Of a stretch of DNA of 64,000 nucleotides, positions 9,889 through 22,386 are shown piece after piece. A model generated the notes under the pieces. The model was not told the origin of the DNA. It did no database searches and saw nothing but the letters and a program-made list of their open reading frames with translations. Origin of the DNA: Rattus norvegicus. Lineage: Eukaryota; Chordata; Mammalia; Rodentia; Muridae. How positions within the stretch are numbered: the first letter of the stretch is position 1; every line of letters starts with the position of its first letter. The DNA lies in assembly GCF_036323735.1 (NCBI RefSeq), contig NC_086024.1:63326924-63390923 (forward strand), read 5' to 3'. A program made the translations under genes and the position numbers.

Positions 9889-10212
9889 TGTCTTAGGTTT
9901 CTGTGAAAAGACACCATGATCAAGTCAACTCTTATAAGGAACAACATTTAATTGGGGCTGGCTTACAGGTTCAGAGTTTCAGTCCTTCCTCTTCATAGCA
10001 GGAAGCACAGCAGTGTCCAGGCAGGCATGGCTCTGGAGAAGGAGCTGAGAGTTCTATATCTTCATCCCAAGGAAGCCAGGAACAGACTATCTCCCATATG
10101 GCTAGGAGGAGGGTCTCAAAAGCCCAACCCTAGAGTGATACACTTTCTCCAACAAGGCCACACCTCCTATTAGTGCCACTCCCTGGGCCAAGCATATTCA
10201 AATTACCAGATA
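9889..10212 (-). mobile_element. ORR1-type MaLR LTR, antisense
   Basis: Begins (plus strand) GTGTCTTAGGTTTCTGTGAA, the complement of the ORR1 3' end. It continues through AAAGACACCATGATCAAG, CAACTCTTATAAGGAAC, TTAATTGGGGCTGGCTTACAGG, GAGCTGAGAGTTCTATATCTTC, and ends in AGTGCCACTCCCTGGGCCAA and CATATTCAAATTACCAGA. Length and motif order match a near-complete solo LTR. Confidence 0.82.
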
Positions 10213-12059
10213 GCAATGACATAAAATATTCTAAACACAGTTGTATATATTTGAAGAATTTACTTCAGAGAGACCTTATTACACCCACCTTTTCCCCTTA
10301 TTTATCAAGCATACCTAAATTCAGCTTTCTTAAGGGGATTTGGGGAAATGTTGTTTCATGGTTTGCTTTTCCAATATTCTTGCTTTTATTTTGTCTCCTC
10401 CTCTCACTGGGTGAAACTCAGTGACAGTATTTGGAGTTAGCAGCATGGGGCGGGGAAGAAGAATCAATTTACTTGTCAGTGTTTGCTGCATCCTCCGTCT
10501 GAAGCACTCAGAGTCAGAGGATGTCAGGAAATATTAAGGGCCATGTAGCTATATAGTCTGTCTTTTGATTAAAGGTTTCAGGTTCAAAACCCCAGTGTAT
10601 CCTGCTTAACATTTCTCCTTTTATTTCAATCTAAATCTAAATAATTCTTGTTGGAACCGAGAACCGTCACTTGTCTCCTCTTTCTCTTTTAGGTAATAAT
10701 AGTAGTTTATACTCAGTGATTTCAAGGTTAGGGGCTTAGCTCTGTTGGATTGCCTGCTGTTAACCCTAGTATGCTCCCACACCATAAAATAAAGAATCTC
10801 AGTTACTGAAGAGACTAATTGCACACAACAGAACACTTTCCAAGGCTGCTCACGGCTCTGCTGGCTCTGTACAGGCTCCTGGCATGTTGTCGAAATGAAC
10901 ACTTACACCTTGGTCAATTTTCAGCTCTTGACATCTTTCTGTTTCTGAGCTGGTCATTTTTTCTCCCACAGGATGAAATTCCTTCTTCCCTTGGGTATGC
11001 ATCCTATTTTATTGGACAGTTATTATGATTCTGTCTTTCAAGTTAGCAGTAGCTGAGCTGGTGTTGTTTGAAAAACACCCTTCCCCAGGTTTTAGTACTG
11101 ATACCTCCTAGAGATTCCTGAGGTATTAGTTGTTGGAAACTGTTTTAGCCTAAGGAAGATCTCCATTTGATAAAACTATTGATTGAGAAGGAGGAGACTT
11201 GCCAAAATCCAATTCTGTTTCTCATATTCTGAACTTTTGTTCTATCCTGAAAGGCTTCTGTGTCAGAAATGAAACTCCCTGGAGCTGGCCTGTAATGTGA
11301 TTATCACTACGTCATTTTCTTTTTGATGACTGATGCTATAAAGTATTGAAGTAGGGCTTGTTTTATTTAGGGGAAGATTAACTGAGTGATACATTGTTCC
11401 TATGGTAAAGACCATAGGTAAATGGATGAAAGAAGCTGTTGGTAGATATTTCAACACTGCTGTATGCCAATGTATCTCGGCTACTGCTCTATGGTTTTCT
11501 GCTTGCTGTGGAAAGAAGTGTTAGCTTTAGACTGTTCAAGCTTAGCATGAGTTCCTAAGCTCAGAACTGCACTTACTTTTTTTTTTTTTTTAAATTTAAC
11601 ACATAATCATTTTAGTATCTTTTCTTTTATATGTCATAAAGGCACATTTAAGAGAAAGAATCTGATGACCTGGTAGATCAATTTATTATAAGTTTTAAAA
11701 TAATATTTTACATAAAGTCCTATTTATTTTAGATCAAGATAACAAATTCTCTTCCTTAAGGACTGAGAGGGAAATGGCTCCATTTTTTTGGTGGGTAGGC
11801 ACTTGTTTTGGGGTAAAATATTACTCTAGCAGTGTCCTTACTGAAAGGTAGTTTTGCTCCTTTCTCATTTAAAAGATGCAGTGTCTTTGCTGGCTGCCAA
11901 CTCTACCACAGGAGCGTTTGAAAACATTCCTGTTGAAATTTGTGTCTCTGCTTTGTGTGCGAAGCAATCGTAGGACATCAGCGTGCTGACAGCAAGAAAA
12001 GATGATCTCCCCTTTAAACATTGGATGATGGTCAGTCTAATTGACGCTATTAGAGACGA
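10213..12059. other. Single-copy, repeat-poor sequence
   Basis: About 1.8 kb without recognisable interspersed repeats except a short T run at 11577-11591. Open frames at 10819-11028 and 10621-10902 show no family resemblance. Confidence 0.5.
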
Positions 12060-12850
12060 GATCATTTTCACGAGGAGTTTATTAATGATGATTTGTAGGC
12101 CAGCTTAAATGACACTTTTAAAAAGTTAATTGTCCAGAGAGAATTAATTGCAATATTAACAGGACTGTGATTTGTAGGGAATAAGAGGTAGAGGGGCAGT
12201 AGGAGAAGACATATGTAATAGACACCACTTAAGGTTTACTTGTGACCAGGAGACCAGGACACCAGGACACAATGTCTGAGTAATCCTGTGCCTACTTCTG
12301 TTCTTTCACACAGCAGCACGACTGCCTGCCTTTTTAAGAATGTAGCAACACATCTCTGCCTTGCTCGACTTACTTTCTGCTCTGTCTCCTGATGTAGTTA
12401 TCTCCACATGCTCCCGAATCTTCCACGGCAGCGATGCCCGAATGTCAGACAAAAGAAGGCAAATCCTGTGTTGATAAAGGGCACTTGGCGTTCCCAGAAC
12501 ACCTAGTTTCCAGGCGTGTGGAGGTTTCAGTATTCTGTCCCTGATTTTCTGGGATGCCCACCGAGAGCCAAAGGATGCCGCCTCCCTGACACCCTGAGGT
12601 GTGTGGAGGTGTAATTTACTGGGGCCCAGGGCCTGCTGCCTTCGCTTTTCATTCTACCTTCCTGGGGAAAGAGTTCAGTGTAATTTCAAAACTCGAATTG
12701 TGATTATGGCTTTCTGAGAGACCGCTGCCTGTTGGGCATGTTAAAGAGAAAAGGAAGAGGTGTTTAATGCAAATCGTCACCCCCTTTGAGGCAAGGTCAT
12801 CTTTAGCTGGTTCACATGGTAATAGCCTTTGGTGAAACTGGTTTTCACTT
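12060..12850. other. Repeat-free block with transcription-factor-like motifs
   Basis: It has no SINE, LINE or microsatellite, and contains clustered homeodomain-like TTAATTG and TAATTG motifs at 12124-12152, a CCTTTGAGGCAAGG block and an octamer-type ATGCAAAT at about 12766. That composition is typical of a conserved non-coding element, but conservation cannot be judged from one sequence. Confidence 0.3.
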
Positions 12851-13764
12851 GAGTTCTTTTAGACACTGCTCTGAAGAGACCTGATGTTTCAGGCCGGAAG
12901 TCCAAGGACACGAAGTTCCAAGGACAATCCCAGAAACCTGCTCTTCCCAGTTAGGCATAGCCTATCCCTTGTTGGTTGGCTAGAGTTCTTCAGTGCTTGA
13001 CATCAGATGTGACACACAAGCCGTCTCTGCGGGAAGCTGTTTTATGGGCATGTAATCATCACTAACACTTTTATATGCTATAAAATATGGGTTAAAAGTA
13101 TCCCACGGGGTTGTTGAGGGCATTAAAAAACTTAATGTGGACACCTTTAAATTAGGCTTACTCTCTGGTAGGAATTGATTTATTTCTTGGCAGATGACAA
13201 GTATGGCAACTGTAGCTTAATGGGAGATGGACAGTTGGTAGGACATGAATATTTGGGGTGTGGCACCAGGCCAAGAAGTGGTTCCTGATAGTCCTTGCAA
13301 CTTCATGTATTAAACAAAGTTAGGGCAATCGCTTTTGTTGTAAGGGTGAATGATGTCTGGCATAAGGCTAAATGTGGTCCTGTACCCGCGAACGCTGGTA
13401 TTTGAATCTCTTTTTAGTATTTTAAAGAGATCACTGCTATGTCTATTGGGGTATCTTGTGAGACAGCGAGAGCATCCCATACAGAAAGGAGGGTGACACG
13501 CTAACACGGCCAGATGAAGGCGAGTACAAGGTTGAGTCCGTTGGCTTCCGATGTTCAGGAATAGATAGGATGATTATGGAATATGCTTCATGTGTTGGAT
13601 GCTTTCACAATAAACAGCATTAATTTCAAATCTCAGGAGCACAGTATTCTTAGCTAGTTGCTCTGATGGATTAGGATTTGCCTCTCCAAGTGAACCGACC
13701 TAAGCAATGGACGCGTTTACCCTTTGCTCTTTCTCTGGTGTGGAATGGCTGGGTGTCTTGAGGG
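12851..13764. other. Single-copy sequence
   Basis: No gene or repeat signature recognised. Confidence 0.5.
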
Positions 13765-13789
13765 TTTTTTTTTTTTTTTTTTTTTTTTT
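13765..13789. repeat. Poly(T) run, 25 bases
   Basis: Uninterrupted T run without an adjacent recognisable SINE. It may be the A-tail remnant of a decayed minus-strand retroposon. Confidence 0.9.
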
Positions 13790-14042
13790 CCAGATTGAGT
13801 CTTGCATGTGCTTCAGCATGGAGATCTGAATGTGTGGGAAGTTGAAACCATTCATCAGTGATTCAGTTTCTCTTGGCAATGTCCATGTAGCCAGAACATT
13901 TATTCTAGGAGGGAGACTTTCATTTTAGGAATATAGGTGCAATGTACCTGTTTCTGGAATTCAGACAGGTCCCAGAGTACAGAAGGCCTCCATGACCTAC
14001 TTCTCCAAACCACAAAAATCTTTTTAGTGCCTGATGATAAAA

Positions 14043-14043
<1 letters not shown>

Positions 14044-14076
<33 letters not shown>
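14044..14076. repeat. (GT)n microsatellite
   Basis: About 16 uninterrupted GT units. Confidence 0.92.
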
Positions 14077-14077
<1 letters not shown>

Positions 14078-14309
14078 GGAGCTCTGGTTTTAAGGCCTAA
14101 TGGTCTAGCGCTACGTTATCTAGTAGAAATAAAATGAAATCAAAGTTGTATTGGGATCTTAATGATAGTTGAATCCTAATTTTGTCTACAAATTAGTTGG
14201 CTGGAACTTAGGGTTCAATATTAAATCTGTGAAGCCATATGAATTACTAATCGGGGTGCCAGTGAAAATTCCCTGGTGGGTTTTAGTTTTGTTTTTCTTA
14301 TCTTTTCCC

Positions 14310-14313
<4 letters not shown>

Positions 14314-14344
<31 letters not shown>

Positions 14345-14450
14345 GTATAAAGTCTCATTGTGCAGATCAGACTGACTCTTTGAGCCTTCTGCCTCGGCCA
14401 CTTGAATGCTGACTGATAGGTGTGAATAGGTGTGTACTACCATACATACC
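14314..14450 (-). mobile_element. B1-like SINE, antisense, with 30-base T tail
   Basis: Thirty T's at 14314-14343 correspond to an A-tail. They are followed by AAAGTCTCATTGTGCAGATC, GACTGACTCTTTGAGCCTTC and CTGCCTCGGCCACTTGAATG, which align loosely with antisense B1 but with parts missing. Old or internally deleted copy. Confidence 0.55.
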
Positions 14451-15697
14451 CTCCCTTTTATTTAAAGTCCAAATCCAACAGCCTTTCCTTATCATTGAGA
14501 GCTCTACCTAAGTAAGGTTTTCTGAGCCTGCAAATGGCAGAACATTGGGTTCTTGGATATAAGGGTATTAGTGAGCATGTGCCTACCGTCCGGGGAGTCC
14601 TAGGTTGGAGTCGGGACAGTTCTGACAGTGTAGCTGTTACTCACAGCATGTCAATGAATGTTCTGTTCCAGGCACCGTGTTTATGGCTGATTCAGGATGT
14701 AATTTCTGAAATAGAAATATATTATTCACCCTTTCCCCCTGGAAAATAATCTGTTTAATCTTTCCAAATGAGTGTGTATATTTAATTGTCATTTCAAAGC
14801 CTAACCAATTTGCCTTTGATGGCGTTTACAGAACTGTTTTCAACTTGAAAGAGACCAGAGAGGCTCTTCTCTGCCTCTATTTTAAAAGATGACTAATATA
14901 TTCAGATAGATGGATTATTTAAGGACTAGATGAGAATAAATATTTTGGGGTTTTTAGAGTTGAAAATTTTATTTAGGTTCTCCCTTATTAAAACATGTTT
15001 ATATAAGAGAATTAGCATAGTGCACAATATGTAAATAACCTGTATTTCCGTATCTGCAGACTGTGTAAACTGCACCACAGTTTGTATTTCCCTGTCCATA
15101 TTGCTGGACTCACAGCCTGTGACCTTACACATGCCTGGCAAGCTCTCTACTATCTAGCTTTATGCCTACACTTAAATCATACGATTTTTTTCCCTCTCAA
15201 CATCTTAAAATATAATTAAAAGCAACTAAATTGGCAGAGTTCAAATTCTTATATCATAATTTATATTTTATTTTTATCTTGTAGAACCTGTAATACCACC
15301 CTGTCATTTCTTTTACAACATTTATCACGATCATTATGCATTTAGTTACATGATAGATTCATTGCCTCCACTTTGACACTGAAATTAAGACATCCTAGAA
15401 AGACTAAGTCAGACTATTTAGAAGGCTCTCAATACCCTCAGCCTTTGGGTTGAGTTCATGTGCCTTGATCTGAGAACTCTGACACTAGTTTTCAAAGATG
15501 AGGATTCGGGCAAAGCCTCTTACAACAACCCATGTTTTCGTACATGGATAAATCTCAGAAACACCCTAGAATAGAGCTATAAATATAAGTTAACATCATA
15601 GATATTAAACTTCATATTCTTGAAAATATCATAACTAAAATGTTTACAAAAAAATTGAAAAACTGAGTACATATTGTTGGTATGTGTGTGCGCACAC

Positions 15698-15699
<2 letters not shown>
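14451..15699. other. Single-copy AT-rich sequence
   Basis: About 1.25 kb with no gene, RNA or repeat that I recognise. Confidence 0.5.

Positions 15700-15747
<48 letters not shown>
15700..15747. repeat. (GA)24 microsatellite
   Basis: Perfect GA run of 48 bp preceded by the self-complementary TGTGTGCGCACACA at 15684-15697. Purine strand is plus. Opposite-strand frames of 78 and 118 codons cross it and are spurious. Confidence 0.93.
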
Positions 15748-15750
<3 letters not shown>

Positions 15751-16084
15751 GACCAATGGGAACTTACTGTCTGCAGATCAAAGCAGAATACATGATGCAA
15801 TTTACTGTATTGATCCAGAAGAGCAAAGTTGTCCCTTTCATGAAAACCAATTGACAGCTTTGAGAGGAGGCAAGGTGGCAGTACTCTGGCTGCAAGGACT
15901 AACCTTCTAGAGCTGTAAAACCATATTTTCACATAATCCTTTTTACTTCTTAAGCTAAGTAAACACAAACAGATAAAACTAATTCTAATGTTTACTTTTT
16001 CATTCTGACATTATTAGGTATATTTTGTATATTTTTCTATTTTTTTTTTTTTGGAATCAAGACTTTGGAATCTAGTATGTCTTT
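15748..16084. other. Single-copy sequence
   Basis: Nothing recognised beyond a T run near 16041-16052. Confidence 0.45.
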
Positions 16085-16255
16085 CACACTACCATCAAGG
16101 AACACTTCGTGAGCATTTACTAGCTGTATGCACTCTGAGGAGACACCACTTACGTTTCCTTTCAATGCTCTGTGTGGTGGGGTATTAATGATATTCTCAT
16201 CTTAGAGTCAAGGAAACTGATACACACAGAGCTTGAAGTACCTTCCTCACAGGTT
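16085..16255 (+). mobile_element. MIR/L2-like ancient repeat fragment
   Basis: GTGAGCATTTACTAGCTGTATG followed about 80 bp later by TATTCTCATCTTAGAGTCAAGG and AAACTGATACACACAGAGCTT preserves the motif order of the MIR/L2 3' region. Strongly diverged. Confidence 0.45.
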
Positions 16256-16520
16256 AAGCAGATAGCTTAGTGGGTAAAAACGCTTGTGACACAGCTGGAT
16301 GACATGTCCAGATCCCATCCATGCACTAGTATACACACATCTGTAATTTCATTACAACCAGAAGCTTTTGACCCATTTGGTCTGACTTACCCAGTGATGA
16401 GACCCTGGCCCTTGACCTAAACCAAGATGGAAAGGCGAGGACTGGCACATAAAGAGTGTTCTCGGTCCTCACGTCCTTGCCTTGGCATGTGCATGTCTAC
16501 ACCCACCTCACCCTTAAGGT
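16256..16520 (+). mobile_element. B4-like SINE, diverged
   Basis: A tRNA-like head (GCAGATAGCTTAGTGGGTAA), a degraded B box region near 16312 (CAGATCCCATCC), then GAGACCCTGGCCCTTGACC and a tail with CTTGGCATGTGCATGTCTACAC match the order of a B4 element. The middle is poorly preserved and may hold unrelated sequence. Confidence 0.45.
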
Positions 16521-16745
16521 CCCAGGACAACACTAGTAGAGTGAAGAAGTAGTCTCAGGCTGTCCCATCCCAGAATATTTGGTGTTAGCCAGAGGCTGTC
16601 CCACCTGCAGTCAGACTGTCCTGTGGATAGGAGAAAATTTGCAGAGAACTCAAAAATCTGTACAGACTCATATTTAAATTTTATTCTCTTTTTATATATA
16701 ATATGTAAAGAAAAATGGTAGCAGCTGCTTCAATCATGCCACTGT
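16521..16745. other. Single-copy sequence
   Basis: No recognised element. Confidence 0.4.
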
Positions 16746-16927
16746 AGTTTTTTTGTGAGACATACATCCTATGGTTCAGTCTGTTCACTTATTCTGTCTT
16801 GTTTTGTAGCCCGGGCTAGCATGGAACTCAACTGTTTTAGCCCAGACTGGCCTTGATCTTACAGCAATCCTTTTACCTCCATCTCCAGAGTATTGAGATT
16901 ACAGACATGTGCCATCACACCTAGGTT
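16746..16927 (-). mobile_element. B1-like SINE, antisense, diverged
   Basis: Antisense B1 order is visible: a T run with GTGAGACA, then GTAGCCCGGGCTAGCATGGA, CCCAGACTGGCCTTGATCTT, ATTGAGATTACAGACATGTG and CCATCACACCTAGG. A roughly 35-bp insertion separates the first two blocks. Confidence 0.65.
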
Positions 16928-16959
16928 TAGATGTAATGAACACTTACCCTGAAGTAACT

Positions 16960-17283
16960 ATGTGGGAAGACTGGTTTTTATTATGGTGAGGTTCAGCGAT
17001 GATGGTGGGATATATAAGATATTGTTAGGTCTGGCGGCATGGGCCTCTGGATAGGATTGAGTCAGTTGTAGTTGAATCTCAGACCCTGGCCCTATGATCT
17101 ATCCCTCTTACTCACTTCCATTGGTGTACTGTCATCTGGCATAAATTTGCTACCAGATGCTAGGCAAGGCCAGTGCTTAGCCCTTGAACCTGCAGAAGTA
17201 TGAGGTAAACGAAATACTTTATTTAGCATCTAGCCTAAGGTATTCCATTATGGTATCCAGAAAGCAGACTAATATGACATATG
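16960..17283 (+). mobile_element. MaLR-like LTR remnant
   Basis: The 3' portion reads as the end of a MaLR LTR: CCTTGAACCTGCAGAAGTAT, ACTTTATTTAGCATCTAGCC, AAGGTATTCCATTATGGTAT and GCAGACTAATATGACA. This mirrors the MST/MLT-type order ending in GGACTAAGACA. The 5' boundary is not clear. Confidence 0.5.
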
Positions 17284-18440
17284 TTTGCTGAGTATTCACT
17301 AAGAACGTGGTAATTTTCATTTGTGTATGTATTATGTATGCAAATAAGCATCCTGTGTGTTTTTCAGAAGAAAGACCTTGAGAGGCTGCATTAAATATTC
17401 AACGGATACATATTTTATTCTACAAGTCTCTAACCTTTTAAAAGATAATAAATGGATATTTCAGAACCAAAAAATTACATTTTAAAATGTTTAGTCATTT
17501 TGTATCTATCATACAGTCATTTTTGTATTACCTAGAATTGTTTGCTTCTGCTAATCTTTCCTGAATGTCTGTAGTTAAAGAATACCATGTATTCAACGCA
17601 TCATTCCAATACTGACTTCTCACCCATCAGTTTAAACACCATCTAAACTGACATCTTAAAGCATTACAAATGAAATAGCTGACCACAGCCCCATTGTGGC
17701 CAGTTTCCGTGTCTGCACATAGAAGGCAGAGTCAGAATTTGGAGGGTTTTCATTGGGTTTCTGACAAATCTACAGACTACAGTGCAGTTAACTAATGTCT
17801 TCATCCATATTCTGTCCTATCCCTGCCTGCCATCTCTTTCTTCTTTCCTCCCTTGGTGGTGTTTGTCATTGCTAGTTCAATGTTTCAATCCTCCCTGTCT
17901 TCTTTGGCTTTCCTCTCCCTGGTACTAATGATGGGGTGCACTGTGGCAAAGCCCAGTCTCTTGTTGCTTGAATCTTGTTGCATGTGCTTCAGAGGTCATG
18001 TTTGGTGTACTTGGGCAAGATGACCTCAGCTCAGCACAAACCCTGTCAGGATCAATTAAATGTGACTTTGAAGCTTGATTTTATTTACATTTCGTGTGCC
18101 AGAACTGGTTTGGAGAGTCGTCTGTTACTACATCCTTATTTCTGTCACTGGAGCCTAGTGTTGGTCAGGTTTTTAGCAAACAGTGTTACCGTAGGAAGAA
18201 CTTGTGTCTTATGCACAGCCTTCGGTTTCATGAGTAAGGAAAAGGTAGACTCTTAGTATTCATTAAAGAAGTTAATTTTGATGCTGTCAGTTCCAATAGC
18301 TTCAAATTGTAGGTCTTATTGAATCTGTGATAGATAACAGTCTCTTCTGAGCCTATGTCTGTACACAACACTGTAATATAATGAGAATGGGAACAAGGAG
18401 AGAAAGGCGGACAAGGAAGCAATGCTAGACGGCCTTAGAT
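17284..18440. other. Single-copy sequence
   Basis: About 1.15 kb without recognised repeats. A 93-codon frame at 17975-18256 is not recognisable as any protein. Confidence 0.45.
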
Positions 18441-18444
18441 GCAT

Positions 18445-18866
18445 ATGCTGGTTACTTTTTGTCAATTTAACAGAAACTATGGTCAAGTGGAAAGAGGGAG
18501 CCTAAGTTGAGGAATTGCTTCCATTATGCTTCCCTTATACTAGCCTGTTTGAAAATCTGGAGAGGATTTTCTTGATTACTGATTGACATGGGAGAGCCCC
18601 GCCCACCGTTTTCCCTGCCACTTCTGGGTAGGTGGTCCTGAGAAAGATGGCTGAGCAAACCATGGAGGGCGAGCTAGTAAGCAGTCTTCTCTGTAAGCTC
18701 TGCTTCAGTTCCTACCCGCAGGTTTCCGCCTTTCATTCCTGCCCTGGCTTCTCTTAGTGATCCTTGTTACCTTTGAGTTGTAAGATCAAAGAAAGCCTTT
18801 CCTTCCAGAGTTGTTCTTGGTGATGCTTTTTATCACCGTAACCTGAAAAGCAAACTCGAGTAGACA
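18445..18866 (+). mobile_element. Rodent LTR-like interspersed repeat, sense
   Basis: Sense copy of the family at 3046-3425. It starts with CTTTTTGTCAATTTAACAG, has GCCTAAGTTGAGGAATTGC, GAAAGATGGCTGAGCAAACC, CTAGTAAGCAGTCTTCTC, and ends with TTGGTGATGCTTTTTATCACC. The shared order in both copies supports one family about 0.4 kb long. Name not assigned. Confidence 0.6.
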
Positions 18867-20915
18867 TGTAGGAGCTTTGACTGCTGTGGGGTAGATTTTC
18901 TGGATTTCTGTACTTTAATGTGAAAGTTGTTCATAAATGTTCACAGAAATAGCATAAAGTTTATGGCATTCAGGAATTAATCCTCACCGTTTTCAGTTGT
19001 GTTACTCAACTCCATTCATGGCTAGTTTTCTTTTAGTGGAATCTTTGTTGGTCAAATTCTAGATGCCATGTCATTAACTCAATAAACGGAACTGAGAGTT
19101 ATCTTTTAAACCTAATTACCACGCCATCATCACCCCAAGCATTGTAAACGATTCCAAGAATTAATATCCTATAGCTGTCAGTCCATTTAAATGTTCTTGC
19201 TTTTTTTCTGGGACATGTTTCTGCAGCCTTTTCCTCCTTATTAAAGATCCAGCCTAATTGTATACTTTCTACTGGTAATTCAGAGCCCTTAACTCTTGCT
19301 GTGTTACGGCCAATCTTTCCAGTGTTCTGGGCTCCCTCCTCCATACCACTGATTTGCTGATGATACAGACTCTGGTGTAGGAATGACTAGGCTTGTACTT
19401 GTTATTACACTTTTTTTCTATGCCCTGTGTTTCTTAGGAGTTGGGTATTAGATCTAGTGACTGTGGCCTTCCTCTTTTGAAGTGTATGGCCCTGTGTCCT
19501 TTGTCCTCCCTGTATTGATGACCATTTTCTTGTTTTTCCTCATTCATTAATTGACAGATGGTACCAACAGCAACAGTTTTGAGCCTGATCTGTTAAAACA
19601 GACAAAAGTCTTCATACGTTTCTTTCCCTACTTATTTTACAACCACTGATGGTCATAAAATGGTGTGCTATTTCTCTCAGAAATTAGATGACTGTGTTGT
19701 CTTCTTTTCCTACAGTTATTGGTAAGAATTCTATAACAAAGACACTGCCTGACTGTAGTAGAGTATAGTTTGTGCAGGCGAGACAGGAAGCTGCTGGCTT
19801 CTTTCTTCAGATTTATAACTTTGAGAGTAAAAAGTCAGTGTCCTAGCATTGTCCAGTAAGGGGTAATTAAAGATCTCCCATAAAGATTATCAGAAACTCA
19901 CACATTTTCATATACTGGATATATTCCATCCATCGCTGTCATTGCTCTTTTTGTCCCAATTACTGTATGTTCAGCCACTTTGACCTCTAGTCTTTTTTAA
20001 TGCAGTTCCATCAACATTCGACCAGCTACGTACATTAAATCTACTGACTTCAGAATGCTGTTTGAAATGGTTTTCTGTAACCCCTGAAGATCTACTGCAA
20101 GGAAGTGTTTTGAGGGAGGACGAACCTGTACTTTTTTAACCAAACATCAGCATGTTAAGTCTCTCCCTCATCTTGAGGAGGAAAGATGAGAATGTAATTT
20201 CAGGATGCAGACCTCTATGAGTGTTCGTCATGTTTGGTTGTCACCATAGCTTCGAAGCTGTGCATCCTGCTCCCTCATATTCCTCGCAGGATACTGTCTC
20301 CATTCTCTGAGGTGCACATGGTGGGAACACCTGTCAGGGTGGCTGGCTGCTTAACTGTGGTACAACAGCCAGCACAAGGTCTGCTACATAGGATATGAGT
20401 ACAGTCCTATGGTGTGGCACGGACTTTTAATGCCTGTGACCTCACTCTGTGCAGTCACAAGGAAACGAGGATTTTTCTTTCATTTCCTTTATGCAGGACT
20501 TGGCATCTCCTGAAAGAACTGCCTTCTCTGTGGGGAGTTGTAAACATTTTCTCAGCCCACAGCCCCACGTGACAGTTTCTTCTTATCAGTCAGCAGTGTG
20601 AAACCTTCGAAGAAAGCTGGTGCTAACTCCTGGTCTGGTGCAATTGTCCTGTAAGGCTAAGCCAACTTTAGTTAAGGAGAGTGCTTGCCTCTTTGTTTTG
20701 AGATAGAGCTCATAAGAGCCATGCACCATACGCTTTAAGCGGTGGTTTGGGGGTGCTTTTCTTCTAAATGACTCTAACGTTCATTCGAAACTTGCATCCT
20801 TCAAGTGTCACATGTTGATGTTTTACTAGCTTCTGATAGGAATTTTGCTAAAATTGTAACGCTTTTAGTCAGAGGCAGTATCAATCAATACCTCTTCTCC
20901 TTTTTCTTCATGTTT
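18867..20915. other. Single-copy, repeat-poor sequence
   Basis: About 2 kb with no SINE, LINE, LTR or tandem array recognised and no convincing coding frame. The 81-codon minus frame at 19099-19344 has no recognisable domain. Confidence 0.5.
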
Positions 20916-20917
20916 AT

Positions 20918-21345
20918 TAGTTAGCTATTGCTATGTAACAAGCGAACCCATAATGAAGTAGCTGAAAGTACTTCGACTTCAGCATCACTCCGCCACTGCA
21001 GATTCCCTGGGGTTTGCTAAGCTGCATTTAGCTGTGCGACAGTTGCACACTAATCTGGTTTTGTGCCCTCATACTGGATTGGGTTTCAGTTCCCTTGTCG
21101 GATATTTACTCTGTAACCCAATAGGGAAGGACAGCAGACTAGGGAAGCTTTTGTACTGGTATTGACAGAGGTACAAGCACATTCTAAATCTCAATTTGGG
21201 TCCTGTCTAATTCTATTCTTTTGGTCAGAGTAAGTTAGTACTAAGCCTTACATCAGTGGGGCAGGGAAGGATGTTTCCATGAAGGTGGGTCAGGAGAAAA
21301 TATTTACCAAACAATACTCTAGTTATCAGAGTCAATAATGTGGTC
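20918..21345 (+). mobile_element. Ancient mammalian interspersed repeat, family unassigned
   Basis: Starts TTAGTTAGCTATTGCTATGT followed by AACAAGCGAACCCATAATGA, the well-known opening of a widespread ancient mammalian repeat. It ends with a GGTCAGAGTAAGTTAGTACTAAGCC block (cf. CAGAGCAAGTCACATGG in that family). The middle is poorly preserved. Confidence 0.45.
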
Positions 21346-22366
21346 ACCTAACAAGGTTTCTGTGTTATTCTAATTTCCCCCACAACCACTCCTTCTTTCT
21401 TCTTGCTTGATTCCTAAGTGGGTGGGGTGAAGATTCCTATTCAGATGAGGAGATATAAGATCCATGTATGACTTTGGGTTTTCTCCGGTAGAGTGAAGCT
21501 CTTCTCTTGTCTATTTTAGATTCTTGCTAGCCTTTTTCTGTATTTTTCTCTATTTCAGAAAAATATAGAAAAGTTATATTGCCAGGGACTTGACTCTGGG
21601 ATGTAAGGAATTAATGTGTAAAGGCAAAACTCTAGCGGTTTATTCATTCTGTCACAATTACCAACTTATGTAATTTACTATAAATTCTAGATTTCAGATT
21701 CTTAACTTTCCATTCAGAAGCAACTCATAGAATTGTCAGCAGGAAATTGTCCCTTCTCCGGGTGCTTGCAAATAAAACAAACAGAATGATAGATGTGAAA
21801 GCCCGAAGGATGGTGCTGCCTTCACATATAAAAGGAAATAGTTTTCAGCTATAGGAATGCCATGTAAATAGAAATGCTATAATTCCTAATATATTATCAC
21901 TCCACTTAAGTGGCATTGAAATTTACCTCAGTGTAGATGATGGAGGAAGGGCCTGTTAATAAGATTAGTGTTATGAACCCACTGAAAAAAGTACATTATA
22001 AAGTGAGAACATTTATTTTGGAGATGACTAACGGTAAGTATAATTTCGTGTATGCTTAATCTGTCTTAACACAGGCCTGGTATTCTTTAACTTGACCATC
22101 TCTACAATAAATCAAAAACAATAAAGTGCTTTTTTATTTTAATATGTTCCACAATCAGTAATATTAATTCAACATGTATTTCTAACTAAATTACATAGAC
22201 CAGGTTTTACCATGTTTAGAAAAATGTCATATTTTTTCGGCTGAACTAAAAGAATACCGAATTCATGTAGTTGCTTTGGATATGATGTGTCTTGTCAAGT
22301 GCTGTGGTAGTTAGTGTTTTTCTCTCCCTTTTCCTTTTTCAGTTAGCAATCTATAAGACAAGATGC
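21346..22366. other. Single-copy sequence
   Basis: No gene or interspersed repeat recognised. Confidence 0.5.
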
Positions 22367-22386
22367 AATGTAATGTAATGTAATGT
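22367..22386. repeat. (AATGT)4 pentanucleotide repeat
   Basis: Four perfect AATGT units. Confidence 0.9.
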
